The position numbers and the translations under genes were made by a program. The notes below the pieces were generated by a model. It did not search any database. It was not told the origin of the DNA and saw nothing but the letters and a program-made list of their open reading frames with translations. From Nemopilema nomurai (Eukaryota > Cnidaria > Scyphozoa > Rhizostomeae > Rhizostomatidae), in assembly GCA_003864495.1 (NCBI GenBank), contig ML133471.1, positions 1,150,001 through 1,214,000 of the forward strand: DNA of 64,000 nt. The letters run 5' to 3'. The stretch's first letter is position 1, and the number at the start of each line of letters is the position of its first letter. Shown here piece by piece: positions 1 through 11,490 of the stretch.

Positions 1-456
1 CACTCGATGTATTGCGTCGAAGATCCAATAAGAACGATACTCAAAGCGATTTCCTTCCTAAAATCGAGCGGAAAGCTGCTCATTATTAATCAGACGGAGA
101 AGGGGGGCCACGAACTGTACGCCCATCTGAGAAAAAGTGTTACCTTGATATCCCGACCAATCAATGACCATTTTCTTACAACGAAACATATCGCAGAAGC
201 GCTTCGCAACAATGGTGTTAAATACGAGCTTCAAGAATTTCCGAGTGAGATTGACGTCACAGAATTCATAGAAATGAATGGCAGTTCAAGGGCCAACGAT
301 GTTGTCACTTTTCTGTTGCAGACAGATTACGACGCTTTGGACGACGATTTGAAGAAGGATCTTTATAACATGGTCAAGATCCGGTGTATTACTCACTCTA
401 ATGGCAGACACATGTTCAGTCACCCAAATGGAATGTTAACGGTATCTTCGAGCTAA
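1..456 (+). CDS. histamine N-methyltransferase-like protein, 3' part
   Basis: Open frame from the first base of the window to a TAA at 454-456, about 151 residues with no intron; the N-terminal part lies outside. The start of the visible protein (MYCVEDPIRTILKAISFL, then KLLII) resembles the segment of vertebrate HNMT that follows the SAM-binding fold, where tyrosines line the amine pocket and a helix of the same pattern follows. The later part (KYELQEFPSEIDVTEF, then a DVVTFLLQT stretch) matches the HNMT C-terminal domain in order and spacing. HNMT is a cytosolic SAM-dependent enzyme that methylates histamine. The C-terminus here (HMFSHPNGMLTV) differs from the asparagine-containing end that contacts substrate in the human enzyme, so the substrate may be another amine. 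Family call is good; substrate is open. A possible poly(A) signal lies at about 990. Confidence 0.72.
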   Translation, partial: HSMYCVEDPIRTILKAISFLKSSGKLLIINQTEKGGHELYAHLRKSVTLISRPINDHFLTTKHIAEALRNNGVKYELQEFPSEIDVTEFIEMNGSSRANDVVTFLLQTDYDALDDDLKKDLYNMVKIRCITHSNGRHMFSHPNGMLTVSSS

Positions 457-1144
457 TAGAAACTGGAAATCTCCAACCTCTCAAGCGAGGAAAATCTGTT
501 TTCTTTGTGAACAAGATGCTTTGCGGCTTAGGCTCCTAGTACTGCCTCGAAGCAGTTTGTGTGCTTAATTTTGTCAACAGAACTTATTGTAAGGGAAGAA
601 AGTAAATCAGTTTTACCCTGTATGTCATCTTTTTATTACCAAAATTGTTAGCATCTTCCTTTTTTTCTCAAGAAAAGTCTCCGGGTGAAGCTATAGTGAT
701 CTCTCAAAATCTGGTGCCTAGTTTAGATGGTGCCTAGTTTAGGAGGTGTTGAAAAATGCAGTTAAGAACAACGCTCTCTCCTTTTCGGCATATCAGCCAT
801 TACGTAACACAGTAGTACTTTGTACAAGGCCTCGTTATGGGTAAAAAGCCATGCTCCCGCATGTGAAATTGCTTGCCTATCAATGGTTCAAGTGCTTCCT
901 TCCAAAAATGGTTCCTTACATCTCGGCCATTTTGCAAGGATCTTTCACTGGCATTTGAGAAACGCACTTAGATAAATGCAGAATATTCTAATAAAAAGTT
1001 TCAAAAGTACCCTTAAAATGTGGTACAGACCACAAGCCGAAACAATTTATCACTAGTTCAATTTTTAAAGTGTTCATCCTTTCTGAAAAATGCCTTTACG
1101 AATTGACGTCTGCTTTAAGTCTCTAAGCCTGGTTTTCGTTTTAT
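457..1144. other. 3' flank of the HNMT-like gene, no other gene seen
   Basis: AT-rich non-coding sequence. It probably holds the 3' UTR of the HNMT-like gene, since an AATAAA occurs near 990. The sequence GGTGCCTAGTTTAG is repeated in tandem near 711-742. The last eight bases (1137-1144) are the left target duplication of the hAT-type element that follows. Confidence 0.5.
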
Positions 1145-2095
1145 CAGTGGCGTAGCGTGAATCTTGTTATAGGGTATTCACTTGCGCCAAAAGGCGTGGT
1201 TGAGCGTGGCATAGAAGAGAGCCAGGGAAGCTAGGTGGGGTGTGGCTTACAATAGCGAAATGTGTTACGTTTGTTGGGGTTTTCTTACGACGGAGAAGTT
1301 GATGCTTGTGAACCAACTGGTGGGCTAGGCCAATCCGCCTTTGCCTCGAATAAGTAGCACAGAAATCATCTACAAACGCTTATAATATAAACGGAAGCTA
1401 ATTAAGCAAGACAGTTTGTGCCCTACAATACACGCTGACGTAAAATATTATTGTTATTGTTCGTAAAATATAAAAACCTGATCCAATAACTAGTCAAAGG
1501 TCTTGGAGCTTTCGTTAGCTAGGTCGTTTGCATTGGCCATACTTCCTGTTTTCCTCAACGTGAAGTTACCACTGATCTCCATAAAAAAGCCCTTTTTTTG
1601 GATCAGTGGAAGTTACCTATGAAGCCCCAAAACGAGATTAATTTTAAGCCTACTCCGGGGTTGGAAGCAGACAATTTTCTGCTTATTTCTCAATTGTTTC
1701 AGCCAATTTGGTGTTAATATATTCATGAAATTCAGTGTGCTTATTGGCTAGAATTGGGCAGGATTCACTTCTCATTTCGTGACGTAGTTGAGTTGAAAAA
1801 CAAAGGGAGACAGTGGGAGAAACAGCCCAGGTTCTTCTCCTTCGCAGCGCATTCAAAGAACAATTCAATGTATCAGCCTTGGTGCATTGACATGCGAATC
1901 GAAAAGAGAAACGCAATCTACAGCAGAAAACAACTATTCAAGTTGTTGAAATCAGTTTAAAGAGGGATCATTTATGAGTTTTAATGTAGTTACTGCGTTT
2001 AAACTTTATTGAAAAAGGTTATTTTAGACAATATTTTGCCCTGAAATCTCAGGGTACGCACTGCATACCTTGCATACCCTGACGCTACGCCACTG
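1145..2095. mobile_element. non-autonomous hAT-type DNA transposon
   Basis: A 951-bp element with 14-bp perfect terminal inverted repeats, CAGTGGCGTAGCGT on the left and its complement on the right. The flanks carry an identical 8-bp duplication, CGTTTTAT, at 1137-1144 and 2096-2103. An 8-bp duplication and CAGTGGCG-type ends are hallmarks of the hAT superfamily. The interior has no long open frame; short frames on both strands near 1.68-1.96 kb look like chance. It is therefore a deletion derivative or MITE moved by a transposase coded elsewhere. The intact duplication suggests fairly recent insertion. Confidence 0.88.
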
Positions 2096-2103
2096 CGTTT
2101 TAT

Positions 2104-4438
2104 TCGTTCTTTCGCAGCAAGCAAGAGCAGCCATGTGAGCAGTTCCAATGCAAAACAATGCATTCTACTTGCATTGAATCTTGTGGCACTCTCACGATGG
2201 CTGTCAATGTGACTGTTCAGCTTAACAGTCCCTATTGCTATCAACTTGACAGATCAATGGAGAAATTAGAGCAGATAAATATCACCGCCTCTAGCCGTAA
2301 GCTGCTGGCGAAATGAACCTTCGAATCTTTCCTAATCAGCCTTTGCTTACGGTGATAAGTAAAATACTTCGATATTACATAAAAATCGGCTTTATACAAT
2401 TCATAGTTATAGTAAACTTTCTACAATGAAAATCTTTTTCTAGTTAACTAATCTTCAAAGCTGATCAGTTTGAATTTAAATGAAGAAGATCCCACTCGTC
2501 CAATTCGAAGCCACTTAGTTTTTCATAATTGAACTGGAGAATTTAGATATTCGCCTTTAGGTATTTAATTCCACAAAAGCAATTAAACCTTCAACCATGG
2601 AAATCCAATAAGCAATTTAATGCACGCAATAAGTCGAATATTATCTGGTTCGAGTCGGTTTTCAATTCATAACAAATAGCATCACGTTGAAAACACGTTG
2701 GGACCACCTTTTTGTCATCATCAAGTACCATCATAATGGACAGAGATTGTTTATCGAATACTGAATGCGCACTTTTGATTTTACGAAGTCATGTGGTAGC
2801 CACCGATTTCTATCTTATCGAGATAAAAATGTTCTCTTAACATCGACCAGAATGTCCAAGATAAAACGTTTTGCTCGTAAACAGAGCGGGTCATTGACCG
2901 CTTCAACGGCCAGTCGTTTCATTTAAAGAAAAGAAATGGATCTTGATTTCAAAAGGTGGACATTACTAAGAGGAAACAAAAGGAAAAAGAAAACTCGGCC
3001 ATTTGACGAACGCTTTTTAAGTAATCTCCTTTTGCCAATTACTTAAACTTCAAAAACCTCTGAGTCACGGGGCCTCAATTGGTGACCTTGGGATCACTTG
3101 TTGTTATGTTTACTTGATGACTGAAAATCACTCGATAGTTAAATAAAAGGTATAGGTTACACAAAAACATTTTAAAAGAAGTCTTGCTCGAATTTGACTA
3201 GAGAATCCGAATTACTTTGTTATGGAACAAAACACTCATTATAAGAAAGTATTGCGAAAATATTGCTGTTACTTTGTTTGTTACTCAAGCCACCGTTCAA
3301 GAGGCAATGCCTCACGGCAGCCTGGTTAAATGCACAAACGAATGTGATTCGAAGACCTTCCACAAGTGTTCCATCATTTTGGCAGGGGTCCAGTGCCGGC
3401 TAGTGGATGAATACTTCAGTGGATCAACTTAATCTTGATTTCAACCTGGTCCATGCTTTTCTGCTTCCTCTAAAAGATTTTCCAGTCGTCTTGAAATACC
3501 TGTTGAAAAGTTTCAATGTTGAGCAGTATGGACTTAAGTGCATCACTTCGGGCTTAATTGAGCTAGTTCCAAACGGCAAAAGTTTAGAAACTACTATGAG
3601 GTGAGTGTAACAAAAATGCATTGCACAACAGCGGAAGTTCCATAAGCAAGATAGAAGCAACATGTACTGCAAAATAATTGCACCGTAAAGCAGTGGCTTT
3701 CAACTTTTGGTCTCTTCGCCCCCAATCCCGAAGCCTTGAATCAGTCAGTGATGGCATGATTCAGAGTCAACCATATTAGAGCCAGCACTCTGGGCATGAA
3801 CAAAAATTGTCGTCAAAAATGTCAAAAATGTCTCTGGTTTTGCTGGCCAGCCTTCAGTCTGCCTACTTACAGATAAATTGGATGCCCATCGTCTGCAGCA
3901 GCTGCCTGTCAACATAAACCTACTGTGCATATGCCTCTTTCTTTGTGAGCCATTAAGGAAATGCACTGCAACTTTGCCATTGCCTCCGTGTTGAGGGCAA
4001 ATAAGAATACCATCCATCGAGTGGAAGAAGATTTCATTACACCAAATATGAAAGCAGTTTCAGCAGGCTTCCAGTCTCAGCATGCTTGCTATGAAGTTTT
4101 ATCCGCAATCTCCAGATGGTCGTGAAAAGGCCAAGGACTAGAATGTCGGAGAGCAGTCTGTTTTGTTAAAGACTAGGATTGCTTCCCTGCCAACCCTTAA
4201 CTAAAACCAGTTATCCAAAAGTGTGCAGAGGAAGGAACGTTGTCTTTGCCATACCTGTTACCCAGTATCGTTCTTGTGATTGAATTTACTGAATGAAGCA
4301 TGATGACTGTTCAGGACTGACTATTGATCCAGGAACTGAATGGAGTGAAGACGAGTTGGGGTTGAAGCTAGAAGGAGGACAGTGTGTCGTTGGCGTTGAG
4401 AATTTCAAAATGTCGTTGGTGTTTGAGCCACTTATTCA
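2104..4438. other. intergenic, no supported gene
   Basis: No open frame here has a recognisable family pattern or convincing splice signals. Overlapping 65-90 codon frames on both strands at 3.2-4.0 kb do not form a consistent exon chain. The segment 4.06-4.4 kb has a less AT-rich, relic-like composition, but I cannot assign it to a family. Confidence 0.4.
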
Positions 4439-5545
4439 TTACACTACCTGATTAGGTACAAGATAGCCACGACTGAAAGAGAATGCATTGCTCAAGACAT
4501 CAATTACATCAATCAATGGGCCATAACCAATTAGTACTTGTGAAAGCAGAGCAGGCTGATTGCAGATCCAAACCAATGCATGCGTCACCTTCAGCGAACT
4601 TTTGCCACCAAAGATCCAAAGGTGAACTTTTGTCCCCAAATAATTTGGTTTAAGAAACGTCAATTTTCCCTAAAAGGACATCGTTGGATTTTCGAGGATT
4701 ATTTTTCCTGAATTTTATTGCAACGGAGGAGGGGGGCATCATTACTACAAGAGAGAGCTAAATTCTGTTGTATATGGAATGGAAATGTAATGTAGACTGG
4801 ACCACATATTTTATTATTTTACTGAATTTGCCTTTATGTTCCAATTTTTTTATTCAACAATATCTTTTGAGCACTATAAGACCTTATAAACTTTATTTGC
4901 AATCTCTACGGTCATAGTACAGCAAGCAAAATTTAATGGGAGATGTCCTTGGCTTCTGGCCTGATGTAGAGTCAACGATGCAGTTGGTTTCCTACAAAAG
5001 GAACTCTTGTGAAGAAATTGCACCCTACGGTTTTTTTAATTTTACTTTACTTATGAGATTAAAATTTTTAACGCGACAAAACATTCAACTCGAGGTAAGA
5101 AGACAGACTATTTTGTAGCTAGAAGACATCAAAGAATTTCAATTTGATGTAACTCTTCAACTGTATTTCAAAACATGATAGCGTAATTTGAAAGCAGAGG
5201 TTTTTGCAGTGGAGCACATAATGGCAATAGAGTGCTAGCAAGATGCAAAGGGTAGTTGGCTACATCCCCCTAGAAAGAGTTAGGATGCCGTCTCCAGAAA
5301 GGTAGGGGCGCACGTTGATGCCAGGCATTTCCTGTCGGCGCCAAAGCAGATGCCCAGAAACAGCATGTTGCGTGCTAGGCGTCTTACAGTGCTGACATAA
5401 CAATGTGCTTCTAACCTGATGCGCTTGCCTTGCTGGAATAACTGCCCTCGCTTGATCTTATCTTGGAGAAAATTAAAGGGATAATTGAATTTGAGCTGTG
5501 TTTTGAATCGAAAACAAAAGCTATTTGGTATCATTTGAGTACCTA
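4439..5545. repeat. ~1.1-kb repeat, copy 1 (uninterrupted)
   Basis: This unit occurs twice. Its first half (about 4459-5005) matches 5560-6097, including the shared run CTTGGCTTCTGGCCTGATGT. Its second half (5006-5545) matches 10128-10695, starting with GAAGAAATTGCACCCTACGG and ending near TACCTAATGCATTCTACTG. Copy 1 is continuous across the point where copy 2 is split, so it shows the unsplit state. There is no long open frame and I do not recognise the family. Confidence 0.8.
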
Positions 5546-6339
5546 ATGCATTCTACTGCGAAAGCAGTCGCCAGAAAAGTACTTCAAGACATTAATTACA
5601 TTAATCAATGGGCAAAAACCAATTAGTACTTGTGAAAGCAGAGCAGGCTGATTGCAGATCCAAACCAATGCATGCGTCACCTTCAGCGAACTTTTGTCAC
5701 CAAAGATCCAAAGGTGAACTTTTGTCCCCAAATAATTTGGTTTAAGAAACGTCAATTTTCCCTAAAAGGACATCGTTGGATTTTCGAGGATTATTTTCCG
5801 TGAATTTTATTGCAACGGAGGAGGGGGCATCATTACTACAAGAGAGAGCCAAATTCTGTTGTATATGGAATGGAAACGTAAAGTAGACTTGGCCACATAT
5901 TTTATTATTTTACTGAATTTGCCTTTATGTTCCAATTTTTTCAGTCAACAATATCTTTTGAGCACTATAAGACCTTATAAACTTTATTTGCAATCTCTAC
6001 GGTCATAGTACAGCAAGCAAAATTTAATGGAAGATGTCCTTGGCTTCTGGCCTGATGTAGAGCCAACGATAGATTGCAGTTGGTTTTCTACAAAAGGACT
6101 GAAGCTTGTCAGGTCACGAAAGGCTACCAGCTCATCAAAGCTAAGCGTTATATAACAAAAATATCTTCAAATAACTACGAAGATGTTGTTATATTAAGAC
6201 TTTGGTTGTAATAAAATATTAAGTTCAGTCCTGATTTAATTGAGCTGCAGAAGAACTATCCTCGGATTCACTCTTTGTCAATGTATAGGTTCATTTGGTG
6301 GTTGTTACTGGATTGACAAGTGTATGTGCATCTGAATAG

Positions 6340-8461
6340 TCAAATATCAGAATGTCTGGATGACTTGGAAAAGAAAGAAGGGTTAGGACCATGGGGATGA
6401 AGGAAACTCACTTCCAATGAATTTGTGTCTGGAGCTACCTGGGTAACATAAGCAGCCCACCACTTTTTGTCATATATCACTGTAACATGTCCATTGATAA
6501 GTCCAATATCCAGGGTGCTATGAACTGACTTGCAAAAACACACTTCTTGCGATTCTTCACCAAAGCCATATGTAGCAACTTGCATCAAAGACTTTGAAAC
6601 AGGTATAAAGCTGTGTAACTTTTCAGTTCCTGCGATCGTTCTGGCCGTCTTATACCTGTCCAGCAAAAGTTCATCCTCTTCCTTCCAATCAACATTTGTC
6701 TATAATTTTGAATTAATTTCACTGGGATTCTCATCAACAAATCTAAACAGTTGCAAAGCTAAAAGGATTTGGTTATCAAAAGGGTGTTGAAGGCTTGCAC
6801 GAGTTGCTTCATTCTTAATTGTTCCTCCAATTCCATCAGATGGACCTTTGCCATGACTAGTGGCAAAAAATGCCATTCGGCAGGAACTCCAAAATCTTTA
6901 TCATGCAGGCAAAGGTTAGCAAAAATTTTAAGGTTCTTATATTGGCCTTCACAGCCATCAGAGAAGTAAATAATATTTGATACTGGGCATCAGAGAAGGG
7001 TAGCCATTGAATAATTCTAGTGAAAGGGCTGGGCCTCATTTTGAATGACAAAAGAATAATTTTCTGAAAAATCACCTATCACGATGAATTGCCCTTCTTG
7101 GAGAGGCTCCTTTCTGTTTGTCAAATACGCAGCTTGTTGTTTAAGATGGTCCAGTTTATCTATAAACATATCAATAGAATCTTCTGTAGGTTCGATAAGT
7201 GTTTCCAGGCTTGACCTGTCTGTTGAAATCCACTGCTTGTATCTCATAAATGCTCATGTCACTGTAATACTTAACGAGTATTTCTAGGACTGGCGCTGTA
7301 CCAGGGCAGCTCTCACACTTGTTGAAATAGTATTGTGGTGAGAGTGGGTTGCACATTATTTCGGCAAGTACATTGATATAGTGGATCAAAGGAATATCGC
7401 TTTCAGTAACAATTTTGGCCATTGAAGAACCATACATCATCAATTTTACATTGTTATGAGAAACACACACACATACAGAATGAGTGTCACTTGCTCCCGC
7501 AAGTACACGTTCTTTTAGGGGCAACATTGCAAATTTGGAGAAACCTATTTTCACTGTTGGGTGCTGTTCCTTGAATTTTTGAAATATTTCTTTAAGGTTT
7601 CCAAAAACTAATCTTTTTTGACGATGATGCTTTTCACCGTTTTTGACAACGCTAACGTAATCCTTTTTTCCTGGCATTACTCTACTGATTGTATCTTCTC
7701 TAAAAAATTCTTCAACAAGTGGTACTGTTGTTTCTGGCAATCATTTTCCAGCCTTTGGGTTAGGAGTTGCCATTACCCCTTTTTCATATGATAAGTGCTT
7801 AGCTTGCTTTGCCATTCTTTGCGAACAGCCAAATATTTTCATCATTTTTCTGCGGCTCCATGCTTGGGCGAAAATTGTCAGCACGGTCATTCTCTCACTC
7901 CTACTCTCTGTGTTCTTAGATTTTTTGATACATTTTTTCATATCTTTACTAAGCCCTTCATCATCTGAGGATGAATCACTGCAAATGTCTTGAAGTGCCC
8001 AAATGGCAATTTTCGAAACGTTTCTCGATAAATTTACGGACCTTTTGCCTTTTGCTCTGGAAATATGACGGGCGATGATCAATTTTACTCTAGTAGATAA
8101 GGTTTTCTCCTATGAAATGCAATGTTTCGTTTAAAGCTCCAAATTGTGCTTCTGGTGGAATGAAATCATTTTCTGTTTCTCGATCAGGTGAAACAGATTG
8201 ACATAGGAAACCCATTACCTGTATCTCAATTACTGATGTCTCTAGGGGTTGCTGATTTGCTTTCTTGCGACAATTAGTGCATGGTTTTCCCCCTAGTTTC
8301 ACCAGACTTGGGTGTTTTCTTGCTTGTTCTGTTGTCACAAGTTTGAGATCTCTAAATCTCCTTGTTTTGTGTTCCTTAAAAGCATCATAACAGTGCTTTC
8401 TATTTTTCCCAGTTGCATTGGCACATGGCTCCATATTGACCAAAGAAATGAAATATTGCAA
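6340..8461 (-). pseudogene. transposase relic of a repetitive invertebrate family
   Basis: Minus-strand fragments form one degraded protein read from 8461 down to 6340. Segments in order: a Cys-containing N-terminus with CTNCRKKA (8461-8090); a helical segment (8082-7741); a core with SRVMPGKKDYVSV, KIGFSKF and GASDTHSVCVC (7740-7171); after a frame change, GDFSENYSFV (7247-7017); then FSDG and HFFATSHGKGPSDGIGG near 6.95-6.8 kb; then a C-terminal piece ending at 6340. The GDFSENY, FSDG and SHGKGPSDG blocks recur in proteins found in many copies in several invertebrate genomes, and probably form an RNase H-like DDE/D-type core (inference). Stops and frameshifts are present, for example around 7.0 kb and near 6.7 kb, so it is dead. 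Confidence 0.72.
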
Positions 8462-9195
8462 AATTTAGTTGAAAATTAAGTAAAACTTTTCTACTGTTGA
8501 TTTCTGAATTCCCTTTTCTCAATGAGAGACTTCCTGTGTGGTTTCAACACAAACTTGCGAGATCATCTGACCAGGAGATAGCAACATTATGTGGAGGCCA
8601 GGTGTTAAAACACTAAAGCGACTAATTGCTGGGGCCGCTATTTCTAGCAGTGCCCCTATCTCAATGTTCAATGGTGGACGAGATGAAAAGATGAAGACGC
8701 AGAGGAAAATCACCTTTCGTTCAACCCTTTTACAACTATTCCATTTTCATTTACTTCTTCTGCTGCAACCAACTCCCTTCTCTCTACTACAACTACCGTG
8801 GGTGTCACTAGCTCCGAGCAGCAATATTTATATATATTGGTGACTTTAGGCCAAACAATAAGCATTTCTGAAGCGATTCCAATATTAGCATTACTATTCA
8901 AATTACCTAATAACATGCTGTTATAATCAATTAGTTAATTAGAATACACTACGAGTTGCTGTGACGATCGGCGTGTATTACTCACGAATGAACAGGGTCT
9001 GGGCCCCAACAATATTTGCTCAACATACATATACAATGGCAATCAAGCTAATGTGAGTGCTTCAAACTTGACTTACAAATCTTAAAAATTTTAAAAACTT
9101 CCTCAATTTTTCAGTCAGCACACTCCACAAAAAACAAAAGACCTGCTCTCTAGAATAATCTACTAGTACATAGACAGAAAATGGTATCTGAGAAG
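8462..9195. other. interior of the dead transposon upstream of its transposase
   Basis: Sequence between the transposase N-terminus and the right inverted repeat. Frames at 8.5-8.9 kb on both strands show no family features. It may hold a lost first exon or the element's own promoter. Confidence 0.35.
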
Positions 9196-9263
9196 AGTTT
9201 TTCTGCAGCTCAATTAAATCAGGACTGAACTTAGTATTTTATTACAACCAAAGTCTTAATATA

Positions 9264-9532
9264 CAGTACTTATACAATTATCAGACCCTCGTTTATCCGG
9301 ATTCCAATTATCTGGTCCGTAAACAGGAGGAAGGGAACCATTACGAAAAATTTTCGACATTTTTGATGATATGTTGGGAACGTTTTTTGCTTTTTTTAAA
9401 AAAAGGTAATTTTGTTCTGGCCAACATTGGGACATCCTTCGCTCCCTTTGCTCATTTTAGCATAATTTGCAAGGAACTTGAAATTCTTGAAATTTGATGT
9501 CCCGAAAAGGCCGGATAATTGAATAAGTACTG
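9264..9532. mobile_element. 269-bp MITE with TA target duplication
   Basis: Ends are CAGTACTTATACAATTATC on the left and the complement of CAGTACTTATTCAATTATC on the right, flanked by TA at 9262-9263 and 9533-9534. It sits inside the right inverted repeat of the larger transposon. The left inverted repeat (around 6190) carries the same sequence with a single TA and no insert, so it is an internal empty-site control. TA targets and CAGT-type ends fit the Tc1/mariner/pogo class. There is no coding capacity. Confidence 0.9.
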
Positions 9533-10501
9533 TAACAACATCTTTGCAGTTATTTGAAGATATTTTTGTTCTATAACACTTAGCTTTGATGAGATGGTAT
9601 CCTTTCGTGACCTGACAAGCTTCAGTATAGTCAACCAATAAAAGAGGCATTTTTACACATACCTGCCTGCTTCAAATGACTAATTGTGTATAAACCCAAT
9701 CTTACCCCTCTTCAAACTTTCTGTATCAGCTTTGTGGTAGTCAAGGAGTATTTAAAGAAAAATTATTAAAATTGAAATTACACCCTCGGCATGGTCAACA
9801 TTTGAAATCTTGGCTCTCTGTTTCTGTGGCTAGACTTGAGATTCATGTGTAGTCTTATTCAGATTCAGAATTACAAGAGCTTTCATTTGATATCAAAATC
9901 TTTGTTGTAGGTACTACAGAACAGAAGCTAAGATAATCTGGTTGTGGTCCGAATGCCCCCGATTTAGGAAATTTTGCAATTTTTGACCCATCATAACTCG
10001 GAAACGAGTTGACCTAGAACCCTGAAATTTTGGGTGTGGGCTTTCTTATTATCCATGCAAATTATCAGGAAAATTCATGGGGGTCACTTTACAAGCTGGG
10101 TACACTTGATATGGAATATCCCCCTTGTGAAGAAATTGCACCCTACGGTTTTTTTAATTTCATTTAGGAGATTAAAATTTTGATGCGACAAAACATTCAA
10201 CTCGAGGTAAGAAGACAGACTATTTTGTAGTTAGAAGACATCAAAGAATTACAATTTGATGTAACTCTTCAACTGTATTTCGAAACGTGACAGCGTGATT
10301 TGAAAGCAGTGGTTTTTGCAGTGGAACACATAATGGCAATAGAGTGCTAGCAAGATGCAAAGGGTAGTTGGCTACATCCCCCTAGAAAGAGTTAGGATGA
10401 GCTCGTCTCCAGAAAGGTAGGGGCGCACGTTGAAGCCCAGGCATTTCCTGTCGGCGCCAAAGCAGATGCCCAGAAATAGCATGTTGCGTGCTAGGCGTCT
10501 T

Positions 10502-10527
10502 CATAGAGATAGGATCCTATCTCTATG
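10502..10527. repeat. 26-bp perfect palindrome with flanking 8-bp duplication
   Basis: The left arm is CATAGAGATAGGA and the right arm is its exact complement. It is bounded by GGCGTCTT at 10494-10501 and again at 10528-10535. The matching place in copy 1 of the repeat (around 5388) has GGCGTCTT once and no palindrome, so this is an insertion of palindrome plus an 8-bp duplication. Confidence 0.85.
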
Positions 10528-10695
10528 GGCGTCTTACAGTGCTGCCAACACAATGCGCTTCTAACCTGATACGCTTGCTGGAAAAATTGCCCACGCTTTA
10601 TCTTATCTTCAAGAAAAAAAGGGATAATTGAATTTGAGCTGTGTTTTGAATCGAAAACAAAAGCTATTTGGTAACATTCCAATACCTAATGCATT

Positions 10696-11490
10696 CTACT
10701 GTGCATCCTTATATCACTGCGGAGTCGAAATTACTTCAACCGCGTACAAATCCGCAATAGTTTAGCTTAAAACGTCGTTTGATGATGGCTACGTGATTCT
10801 GTTATTTGGAGCCCTGATTTAAGCGCGAATATTGAGAGCTAAATCCTCTTCTAATCTCCACTACTCTTTTCTTGTCAAACAACAGAAAATGACAAGCTTT
10901 TTACGCAAATTACAGCCCGTTTCAATAAGCTTGTGCAACGTTTATGAAGCAGGGATTGTTAAGTTGGGACCGCAAAAGAAAATTGTGAAAAGTAATGCTA
11001 AAAAGGATAGTTATCTCCACCGAGCCTTGAAAAAATTAATAATTCGCATTATACTGAAATTATGTCGAAAGACATTTTGCACTTGCTCAATAACTATTTC
11101 ATCGTTTGAAATTAATCTTCAAGGTGTCGGAAGTCTTTTCCTTTATATGTTCTTTGTTTCGATAAGAGTAGCAAAGTCTCGTTATATTGGATTCAACTAC
11201 TTTGTGGTTCAGCTTAATTTAGGTATTTGCACAACACCTCTATTGTTCACAAAATAGTTTGGAAGATCTTTGACAAAGTCTCTTTGCAGTTTGTATAGTA
11301 GATTGTCTTAGATGACAGAGTAATGCATAACAGACACCAAAGCCCTTCACTATCTAAGTTAACCAATTACGGACTTGGTCGAGTTTTGAAAATTTTTATC
11401 GTTCATGAATATAAGAATTCACTGCTGCTTTGATATGATAGTCCGGGTCAGTAGAAGAATTTTCCACTAGTGTATGGATTCGAACGCCGT
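10696..11490. other. intergenic, no supported gene
   Basis: A plus-strand open frame of 141 codons lies at 10832-11257. It has no recognisable motif, is rich in AT-driven residues (Lys, Ile, Phe, Leu), and has no supporting neighbours. I treat it as chance. Confidence 0.4.

Larger units (their letters stand above)
6098..9626 (-). mobile_element. degenerate DNA transposon with long terminal inverted repeats
   Basis: The left end 6098-6256 and the right end 9196-9626 are inverted copies. Both share ACTGAAGCTTGTCAGGTCACG at the outer edge and CAGTCCTGATTTAATTGAGC near the inner edge. The right copy is longer only because a 269-bp MITE lies in it; without it the repeats are about 160 bp each and a few percent diverged. 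Between them, on the minus strand, is a broken transposase (6340-8461). The outer target duplication is not clear. Confidence 0.75.
5560..10695. repeat. ~1.1-kb repeat, copy 2, split by ~4 kb
   Basis: The left half is 5560-6097 and the right half is 10128-10695. They flank a 4.03-kb interruption that holds a dead DNA transposon (6098-9626) and about 500 bp of unrelated sequence (9627-10127). Alignment to copy 1 puts the break right after ACAAAAGGA; two or three bases of copy 1 have no counterpart at the junction, so a clean target duplication is not visible. The left half directly follows copy 1, so the arrangement began as a tandem duplication. Confidence 0.75.

Noticed and set aside
10832..11257. 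141-codon open frame, plus strand
   Set aside because: AT-driven composition, no motif, no splice or neighbour support.
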